Assembly: GCA_905480565.1 (NCBI GenBank)
Contig: CAJQQW010000257.1
Location: 1-7,556, forward strand
Length of the DNA stretch: 7,556 nucleotides
Reading direction: 5' to 3'
Origin: an uncultured Halioglobus sp.
GTDB lineage: Bacteria; Pseudomonadota; Gammaproteobacteria; Pseudomonadales; Halieaceae
Under the pieces are notes generated by a model. That model ran no database searches. It saw only the letters and a list, made by a program, of their open reading frames with translations, and was not told the DNA's origin. Shown here one piece after another: positions 1 through 4,741 of the stretch. Within the stretch, counting starts at the first letter, position 1. The number at the start of each line of letters is the position of its first letter. Position numbers and translations under genes: made by a program.

Positions 1-1
1 G

Positions 2-802
2 CACAAACTACTGGCGCTGGCGCGTGGTCATCCCTACGAGCGTGACGCCTACGCCGCACTGTTGAGTGGTCTCGAAAACTTTGACGTATGCCATGTGGAG
101 CAACCCGTTGCGCAGCAAGTGCTGGGGCCCGCGGCGGCTGAGGAATTTGACGCCATCGTGTGCTACGACATGCCCGGCGTGGACTTTACCAGCGCAGACG
201 CACCGCAGCTGCTTGCCCCGTCGGCACATTTCCGCGAAAACTATCTCGACATGCTGGATGCCGGCGTCGGGATGGTGTACCTCCACCACGCGATCGCTGC
301 CTGGCCCGCCTGGCCCGAGTATGCGGAAATTGTAGGCGGCCGCTTTCACTATCGCCCTGCCGCCCTGCGCAAACAGCACTGGCCCGATTCGGGGTATTGC
401 CACCAGGTGACTCATCGCATTTCAAAACTGCGCGATCACCCTGTTACAGAGGGCATTCCGGACAGCTTCGAGATGACTGATGAGTTATACCTCTGCCCGG
501 TATTCGAAGACGACGTCATTCCACTACTGGCCAGCGACTATTGTTTCGAAGACGACCATTTCTACTCCGCCGCCAGCGCCGTGGGCGGCACCATGCAGAG
601 CCGCGAGGGCTGGACTCACCCTAGGGGCAGCCATTTTGTAGGCTGGGTAAAACGCCAGGGCAACAGCCCTATCGTCTACCTGCAGGGAGGCGACGACAGC
701 GCAGCAATGTCCAATGAATATTTCCGGCGACTGGTGCACAACGCGATACGCTGGGTAAGTTCAGATGCCGCGCACGCGTGGGCACGGGATGATTCGCCCT
801 AG
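2..802 (+). CDS. ThuA-like domain protein, 5' end cut by window edge
   Basis: The reading frame is open from base 2 to the TAG at 800-802, giving 266 visible residues. An HPYERDAY segment at the very start looks like the first strand and loop of a ThuA-like (class I glutamine-amidotransferase-like fold) domain, so probably only a few residues are missing. A TTG at 62 could serve as a start, but it would delete this segment, and no ATG, GTG or other TTG precedes it in frame. Family-like landmarks are YDMPGVDF, the paired histidines at visible residues 95-96 followed by WPAWPEYAEIVGGRF, DHPVTEGIP, TDELY (Asp160-Glu161) and a HPRGSHFVGWV stretch near the C-terminus. ThuA proteins are associated with sugar (trehalose) utilisation, but the biochemical activity of most members is unknown, so no substrate is claimed. 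There is no signal peptide in the visible part. The stop codon overlaps that of the convergent ABM gene. The family call is fairly secure; the function is not. Confidence 0.85.
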   Translation, partial: HKLLALARGHPYERDAYAALLSGLENFDVCHVEQPVAQQVLGPAAAEEFDAIVCYDMPGVDFTSADAPQLLAPSAHFRENYLDMLDAGVGMVYLHHAIAAWPAWPEYAEIVGGRFHYRPAALRKQHWPDSGYCHQVTHRISKLRDHPVTEGIPDSFEMTDELYLCPVFEDDVIPLLASDYCFEDDHFYSAASAVGGTMQSREGWTHPRGSHFVGWVKRQGNSPIVYLQGGDDSAAMSNEYFRRLVHNAIRWVSSDAAHAWARDDSP

Positions 803-1209
803 GTTTTTCTGTGCGCCATCCACCAGGCCTTAATGGCTATCGGATACGTACTGCCGGCTACCTTGACCGCATCACTCTCAGTTTCATCGATCATTCCCTC
901 CTCTGTTGGAGGCAAAGGCGAGGCCTGTTGCACGGGGTCAATGACTTCAAGATCGAGATCCGCGATACAGCGAGCAAACCGGGCCATTTCTCCCTCGTGG
1001 TGATCGCTGGCCTGATGTCGCCAAAAAGTAAGCGCGTCCTTGAATGACAGCAAGCAATAATAAAAACCTGGCTCGCTGCCCCGCCAGTACTCGTAACGCA
1101 ATACCCCGTCTTCGGTGTCATGCGTCTGCCGATACATATAGGCCATCACTTCCTCGAACTCCTTTTCCTGGCCCGCGTGAATCTGAATTTTTGCCAGCAG
1201 CGTGCTCAT
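799..1209 (-). CDS. Antibiotic biosynthesis monooxygenase (ABM) fold protein
   Basis: This is a 136-residue protein. The first ~92 residues fit the small ABM ferredoxin-like fold: strand AKIQIHAGQE, a helix, then GVLRYEYWRGSEPGFYYCLLSFKD and a helix carrying His65, His70 and His71, ending in a strand DLEVIDPV. Family members include cofactor-free quinol oxygenases and haem-degrading enzymes, usually dimeric and cytosolic. Which activity applies here cannot be told. Residues 93-136 form an acidic then aromatic tail beyond the usual ~100-residue domain. The frame could open further upstream at 1275, but the ATG at 1207-1209 is preferred. It begins exactly at the conserved first strand and has a GAGGAG ribosome-binding site at 1220-1225 with a 10-nt spacer. 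The gene is divergent from the DUF3237 gene and convergent with the ThuA-like gene, sharing the CTAG at their stop codons. Confidence 0.82.
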   Translation of the reverse strand: MSTLLAKIQIHAGQEKEFEEVMAYMYRQTHDTEDGVLRYEYWRGSEPGFYYCLLSFKDALTFWRHQASDHHEGEMARFARCIADLDLEVIDPVQQASPLPPTEEGMIDETESDAVKVAGSTYPIAIKAWWMAHRKT

Positions 1210-1219
1210 CGCACTGTTT

Positions 1220-1225
1220 CTCCTC
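1220..1225 (-). promoter_or_regulatory. Ribosome-binding site of the ABM gene
   Basis: The minus strand reads GAGGAG followed by 10 nt and then ATG (1209-1207). This supports the shorter 136-residue start over the upstream in-frame start at 1275, which would add 22 residues ahead of the domain. Confidence 0.65.
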
Positions 1226-1299
1226 TTCAAGACAAGCCAAGACGCTAACAAGCAAATGGCTACAGGTCCAGACATCGATCATTGTGGAGCGCATTCAAC

Positions 1300-1315
1300 C
1301 ATCAGATGGCTGATG
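1300..1315. repeat. Inverted repeat CATCAG-N4-CTGATG
   Basis: This is a perfect 6-bp inverted repeat with a 4-nt ATGG loop, followed by TTTAA on the plus strand. An overlapping 5-bp palindrome (CCATC-A-GATGG, 1299-1309) shares the left arm. It lies between the divergent ABM and DUF3237 starts, so it may be an operator. The short T run makes a terminator unlikely. Confidence 0.4.
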
Positions 1316-1350
1316 TTTAAGCCGCCATGATTTACCGGCCATGCGGGCTT

Positions 1351-1362
1351 GTCTGCGCAGAC
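1351..1362. repeat. Perfect 12-bp palindrome GTCTGCGCAGAC
   Basis: The two halves GTCTGC and GCAGAC are exact reverse complements with no spacer. The site lies 58 bp upstream of the DUF3237 start codon and directly abuts a TTG that could be part of a -35 element (1349-1354). The position suits a repressor or activator half-site pair. No regulator gene is present in the window. Confidence 0.45.
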
Positions 1363-1410
1363 TGTGAAGCATAAGGTACTGATTTCTCCTGAAAACTGAT
1401 TGCACACATG

Positions 1411-1415
1411 AGGGA
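1411..1415 (+). promoter_or_regulatory. Ribosome-binding site of the DUF3237 gene
   Basis: AGGGA lies 5 nt before the ATG at 1421 and fixes the start. Confidence 0.6.
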
Positions 1416-1420
1416 CACCA

Positions 1421-1909
1421 ATGCCAACAGCGGACTATGACATGCTGCACTTGACGGGTGACTGGCTATGCGACATAGAACTGGTGCCCGCGCCGGACAG
1501 CCCCGGCACGATAGAGTCGCCCTGGGGGGCGACCAATATAGGCTATATCGCCAGCGGTGACTTCAGTGGCCCCAAGCTCAACGGGCGTGTGTTACCGGGC
1601 GGCGGTGACTGGCCCGCCCTCTCTCTCGACGGACAAAATTCTTACCAGGTTAATGTCAGAGCCGTGTGGCAGACTGAAGACAATGCACTCATCTATGTGC
1701 AGTACTACGGTTTCATCGACGTGCCGAAACACTTGCTGGAATCCGGCATAGCGATGTCAGACCTCGACCCCTCCAGTTATTACTTTCGCACGGCACCGAC
1801 TTTTCGTACCGGCGATGCACGCTACAGCTGGCTCAATAAAATTCTTGCTGTCGGTATCGGGCGATTCACACAGGAAGGCTTGGGCTACCGCATATTTCAA
1901 ATCAACTAA
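1421..1909 (+). CDS. DUF3237 (UPF0311) family protein
   Basis: This 162-residue protein starts at an ATG preceded by AGGGA (1411-1415) with a 5-nt spacer. It carries the DUF3237 pattern throughout. GDFSGPKLNG at residues 46-55 and PGGGDW at 59-64 are followed by repeated beta strands (VNVRAVWQTEDNALIYVQYYGFI). Near the C-terminus it has RTAPTFRTGDARYSWLN (about 123-139) and a final strand GLGYRIFQI. The family forms small beta-barrel proteins of unknown biochemical role. They recur beside oxidoreductases and aromatic or lipid catabolism genes, so an accessory enzymatic or binding role is possible but not shown. It has no signal peptide. The length suits a complete single-domain member. The TAA at 1907-1909 overlaps the TAG of the convergent P450 by sharing CTAA, leaving no intergenic space. 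The family call is confident; no function is assigned. Confidence 0.88.
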   Translation: MPTADYDMLHLTGDWLCDIELVPAPDSPGTIESPWGATNIGYIASGDFSGPKLNGRVLPGGGDWPALSLDGQNSYQVNVRAVWQTEDNALIYVQYYGFIDVPKHLLESGIAMSDLDPSSYYFRTAPTFRTGDARYSWLNKILAVGIGRFTQEGLGYRIFQIN

Positions 1910-3267
1910 GTGGCACGCTTGAAGCGTAAGTTTAATGAGAGCGTGCCCAGCATTATTCCCGGTTGATGCTCAAAGGTGTTGTCTAATGCATATTCGATAC
2001 TATCCAAGCGATGGCATAGCTGCTGCCAGGCGATCACCTGTTCTACCCGTGAAATGCCCGCCCCGGGGCACGTGCGCGGACCCTGGGAAAAGGTAAGGTG
2101 ATTGCCGAGTGACTTGCGATCGAGCTTCAAGTCATACGGGCACTCATATTGTTTTGGATCGACGTTACCTGCTCCAAATCGAATATGTAAAATAGAACCG
2201 GCAGGGACTGTCACGCCCTGAAACTCCTCCTCCTGAGTTGTTATCCGTGTCGACAAACCCTGTGTGGGTGCACGCAGGCGCATCGACTCCTCAGTGAATG
2301 CTCTTATCGCACTGTTGTTCGCTTTGATCGTATCAAACAACCCCGACTGCTCGCACAGCAATTGTGCCTCCTGTTCGAGGGCATACTGCGTGGTCTCCAG
2401 ACCGCCCAGCACCATAAAATAGATAATGCCGTAGACTTCCTCGTCGGTCAGCTTACGATCGAGCGCCTTGTACTTGATCTGGGTGAGCTCGCTGATCATA
2501 TCGTTCTGCGGCTGCAGGCGTTTTTTTGCTACCTGATCAGCGAGGTAGTCTGCAAAGCCATCCAGTTGCTGTGCCTGCAGCAACATTCCCTCCTCATCGA
2601 GCATATTCATATGCCCTTTGCCATAAACATATTGCATAACCTGAGCATTACCCCAGAGCGCGAGCTGGCCTACATCCTCTTGTGGAAACCCCAGGACATT
2701 GGCCATTACAAGCTGGGGTAAGGCGCGCGCGAACTCGTCCACAAACTCAACCGTACCCCATCCATCGCCATCATCACGATCTATCCACCGGTCAATCAGC
2801 TCATCTGCCACCGCACGTATCATTGCCTCGTGCCGCTTGGCGCCGGGACCGACCCATGGATCTGTAAGCTCCTGTCGATGAGCGCGCCATAGCTCTGCCG
2901 TTGGTCGCAATGTGCGCACAGAGTCCATAGCCAGATCGAAACGGGACGCATCATGCGGGGGCTGCTTCCCTTGATCCAGCATCGCCTGCATTTCTTCCAC
3001 TTTGAGGCTCATCAGAGGCGTAAAACGCTCGGGGTCCTTCACGACACGCTCTATATCCTCGTAACTATTCAGAACAAAGCCGTCACCCCTGCCATCGATC
3101 CCCTCACCTGGAAGACGCAGCAGAGGGGCTTCCCGATGCAGTATGGGGTAAGCCTCGTACCAGTGTTCCTGAGCACCGGGCGCAAAGAGATCGACCTCCT
3201 CAAGCGTGCGGGGGCAGGACAGCGGTGACCGGTCATGATTCGGAGTTTTATTGTTCATAGCGCGCAC
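1906..3267 (-). CDS. Cytochrome P450
   Basis: The protein is a soluble bacterial P450 of 453 residues. The I-helix segment GGLETTQ carries the Glu291-Thr292 pair of the oxygen-activating motif. The K-helix ExxR is Glu327-Ser-Met-Arg330 (EESMRLRAP). The haem-binding loop is FSQGPRTCPGAGISR, with Cys400 as the thiolate ligand, matching FxxGxRxCxG. There is no N-terminal membrane anchor, which fits a class I enzyme fed by ferredoxin and ferredoxin reductase; neither partner is encoded here. The substrate is unknown, and the subfamily cannot be assigned by eye. I chose the GTG at 3267 because GGAG (3275-3278) sits 7 nt upstream. The longer frame to 3333 would begin at about the predicted transcription start. 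The ATG at 3258 lies 16 nt from the same site, which is too far, and the ATG at 3285 has only a weak GAAG. The stop overlaps the convergent DUF3237 stop. Confidence 0.92.
   Translation of the reverse strand: MRAMNNKTPNHDRSPLSCPRTLEEVDLFAPGAQEHWYEAYPILHREAPLLRLPGEGIDGRGDGFVLNSYEDIERVVKDPERFTPLMSLKVEEMQAMLDQGKQPPHDASRFDLAMDSVRTLRPTAELWRAHRQELTDPWVGPGAKRHEAMIRAVADELIDRWIDRDDGDGWGTVEFVDEFARALPQLVMANVLGFPQEDVGQLALWGNAQVMQYVYGKGHMNMLDEEGMLLQAQQLDGFADYLADQVAKKRLQPQNDMISELTQIKYKALDRKLTDEEVYGIIYFMVLGGLETTQYALEQEAQLLCEQSGLFDTIKANNSAIRAFTEESMRLRAPTQGLSTRITTQEEEFQGVTVPAGSILHIRFGAGNVDPKQYECPYDLKLDRKSLGNHLTFSQGPRTCPGAGISRVEQVIAWQQLCHRLDSIEYALDNTFEHQPGIMLGTLSLNLRFKRAT
1912..1947. repeat. 8-bp inverted repeat with alternative pairing just after the DUF3237 stop
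   Basis: GGCACGCT (1912-1919) is the exact reverse complement of AGCGTGCC (1940-1947), with a 20-nt loop. Within the loop region, ACGCTT-G-AAGCGT (1915-1927) forms a competing 6-bp hairpin that uses the same left arm. The structure begins 2 nt after the TAA of the DUF3237 gene and also encodes the C-terminus of the P450. No T-run follows on either strand, so a classical intrinsic terminator is not supported. It may act as a 3'-end stabilising hairpin. Confidence 0.45.
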
Positions 3268-3274
3268 ATTTTTT

Positions 3275-3278
3275 CTCC
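3275..3278 (-). promoter_or_regulatory. Ribosome-binding site deciding the P450 GTG start
   Basis: The minus strand reads GGAG, then 7 nt (AAAAAAT), then GTG at 3267-3265. This spacing suits the GTG better than the ATG at 3258. Confidence 0.55.
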
Positions 3279-3279
3279 A

Positions 3280-3305
3280 GATCATACAGCAAACTTCATA
3301 TGATC
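3280..3305. repeat. Inverted repeat GATCATA-N12-TATGATC upstream of the P450
   Basis: This is a perfect 7-bp inverted repeat with a 12-nt spacer, placed immediately upstream of the P450 ribosome-binding site. It is downstream of the candidate promoter at 3338-3346, so it would lie in the leader. It could be an operator for a dimeric regulator or an RNA hairpin next to the ribosome-binding site. The right-hand part also contains the 8-bp palindrome TCATATGA (3296-3303). Confidence 0.45.
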
Positions 3306-3337
3306 GTGTCGATCTGACGAGGCTGTCACCCAACCGT

Positions 3338-3346
3338 TTTATACCA
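3338..3346 (-). promoter_or_regulatory. Candidate extended -10 promoter element for the P450
   Basis: The minus strand reads TGGTATAAA, an extended -10 (TGnTATAAA). No good -35 is found at 16-18 nt; the nearest, TTGCGA (3356-3361), is only 12 nt away. The predicted start near 3331 would give a leader of about 64 nt containing the 3280-3305 inverted repeat. It rests on one element only. Confidence 0.3.
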
Positions 3347-3396
3347 GGCGCGCCGTCGCAACAGGCGAGTACCGCTGTTACAGAGCCCGAGCGAAC

Positions 3397-3415
3397 TTAC
3401 CTGCGGCGCAGATAA
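3397..3415. repeat. Near-perfect inverted repeat downstream of the channel-like gene
   Basis: TTACCTGCG-G-CGCAGATAA has 9-bp arms with one mismatch, which is a G-U pair in the minus-strand RNA. It begins 15 nt after the stop of the channel-like gene. No T-run follows on the minus strand, so it is weak as an intrinsic terminator. It could be an operator or a processing hairpin at the junction with the P450. Confidence 0.35.
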
Positions 3416-3430
3416 CAAAACGAGGAGACA

Positions 3431-4690
3431 TCACTCGGTGAAATCCACCCAGCCCGTAGGAATATTTTCCTCGACGAGTTGGTTGATGCTTATACTGATG
3501 AAGCGGTTCTCTGCAGCGACATCACTGGCAAATTGCGACTTGCGACTACTTCGGGCAATCACCATCGCCCGCGGGTACTTGCGCCGAATCCACAGAGCCG
3601 TGCGCAGGTTGTCCTCTTCGAGGCCTGTGCCCAGAACAAATACCGCATTTTCACCCTCCGGCTTGATATCAATTTCGTCTTGCACCCGCTGCCACACCTC
3701 CGGGTGAGAAATATCCCCCTCGAACACCTCCCTGCGGTAACCCTCATCAAAAGCCATTTGCTCCTCCGCCACAAGAATTCGTCGGTGGGCGTCACGTTCC
3801 AATATTGCAACCGTCTCCAGTTCATCCGCTGCATCGCGCTGCAGTTCTTCGAGGATAGTCTGACCGAAACGCCCAAAGCCCGCGATAATCACCACATCCT
3901 TATCGCGAGTTTCACGGAACTGTTGCAACATTCGATCCCGCACTAACCCTTGTGCAGCCAAATGGTAGGTATTGAACGTCTCACAGCTCTTGGACACCAA
4001 TGTGTTTTGCATGGCCCGCATAAAACGCAACCGGACACAGTGAATTACGATGCGCTCGCCGATCCCCGGCACCATCGCTAACAGAGTACTGGCCGCTTCG
4101 TAACTACGCAGGCTGTTATCTGCCAGCAAAAGAATCTTGTGTGCCCGTTCCACGTGCAACTGGCGCAGAAAAAACTCATGAGTAATATCGCCCACGACTG
4201 TGACCGCTCCCAGTCCCTGCTCAAACTCATCCAGCACAGACTGCTCCGGAGTCTCCCGGGAAACAACCACCACGGGGAGGTTTGGGCTATGCCGCCTGAG
4301 CACACGGAGATAACTGAGAGAGAGCTCACCCGCACCAACGATAATCACATGGTTCTTGATGCGACGAAGCTTCCAACTCTGTGGTGCCAGTGCGCGCAAC
4401 AAGGCGCCTATCAAGGTAGAGGCCGCCAGAATGGGTGCGCCAAAATAAGACAGCCAAACCAGCACCCTGCCAAACAAGGGGCCACCATAGGGCGTGCCGA
4501 GATCGACCCCACCGACCACAAAAAGGCTGAGACTATAGTAAGCATGGGTCAGCAAACTGGCACCCGCCACCTCGGGGCGCTCGGTGACAGACACACCCGA
4601 AGCAAAACCGACCAGCGCGGCGGCGAAAAAAAACAGGGCTCCGGCCGGGCGCCAGGGAAATTTAGACTTTTGCAGGTTGGAACCGCTCAT
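3431..4690 (-). CDS. Two-transmembrane channel-like protein with tandem TrkA-N (RCK) domains
   Basis: This 419-residue inner-membrane protein has the layout of an RCK-gated ion channel. A first hydrophobic helix (about 16-35) is followed by a pore-helix-like segment (AYYSLSLFV, about 50-58), a loop VGGVDLGTPYGGP (59-71) and a second hydrophobic helix (about 74-101). Two cytoplasmic Rossmann-type domains follow. The first starts near residue 113 with HVIIVGAGELS, where the last glycine of GxGxxG is Ser124. The second starts near 265 with VVIIAGFGRFGQ, an intact GxGxxG at 271-276. Such domains bind NAD(H) or related ligands and gate or regulate ion flux. The canonical potassium filter TVGYGD is absent, so ion selectivity is uncertain. 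The start ATG at 4690 follows a GGGGG tract only 1-2 nt away, a poor ribosome-binding site. The gene lies 51 bp behind the lipoprotein gene in the same direction. Some databases would label it a TrkA-like potassium uptake or NAD-binding protein. Confidence 0.82.
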   Translation of the reverse strand: MSGSNLQKSKFPWRPAGALFFFAAALVGFASGVSVTERPEVAGASLLTHAYYSLSLFVVGGVDLGTPYGGPLFGRVLVWLSYFGAPILAASTLIGALLRALAPQSWKLRRIKNHVIIVGAGELSLSYLRVLRRHSPNLPVVVVSRETPEQSVLDEFEQGLGAVTVVGDITHEFFLRQLHVERAHKILLLADNSLRSYEAASTLLAMVPGIGERIVIHCVRLRFMRAMQNTLVSKSCETFNTYHLAAQGLVRDRMLQQFRETRDKDVVIIAGFGRFGQTILEELQRDAADELETVAILERDAHRRILVAEEQMAFDEGYRREVFEGDISHPEVWQRVQDEIDIKPEGENAVFVLGTGLEEDNLRTALWIRRKYPRAMVIARSSRKSQFASDVAAENRFISISINQLVEENIPTGWVDFTE

Positions 4691-4741
4691 GCCCCCATGA
4701 TACCCGACAGAGCGGGCACCTTGGCGATTGAACCAGTGGAA

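Larger units (their letters stand above)
1210..1420. promoter_or_regulatory. Divergent intergenic region between the ABM and DUF3237 genes
   Basis: These 211 bp must contain the start signals for both divergent genes. I see no convincing consensus sigma70 promoter on either strand. The best plus-strand guess is TTGTCT at 1349-1354 with a poor -10 (TAAGGT, 1372-1377). The best minus-strand guess is TGGACC with a poor TAGCGT 17 nt on. Two inverted repeats (1300-1315 and 1351-1362) lie inside and are listed separately. No small coding sequence is supported here. Confidence 0.45.

Noticed and set aside
62..802. TTG at 62 as the true start of the ThuA-like gene
   Set aside because: The frame is open to the window edge, and the upstream residues contain a conserved-looking HPYER segment, so the start lies before base 2.
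779..808. Possible intrinsic terminator GGGC-N12-GCCC followed by T5 after the ThuA-like gene
   Set aside because: The stem is only 4 bp with a long loop, and the T-run is separated from it by 4 nt.
3347..3354. GGCGCGCC 8-bp palindrome, seen again at 5040-5047
   Set aside because: Two copies of a GC-only 8-mer in GC-rich DNA, one inside a coding region, give no evidence of a functional site.
3438..3707. Plus-strand 89-residue frame starting at GTG 3438 behind a GAGGAG (3422-3427)
   Set aside because: Despite the good ribosome-binding-like sequence, it is wholly antisense to the conserved second RCK domain and its product has no recognisable features.
4691..4741. Terminator between the lipoprotein and channel-like genes
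   Set aside because: There is only a CCCG/CGGG 4-bp stem without a T-run; co-transcription is as likely.
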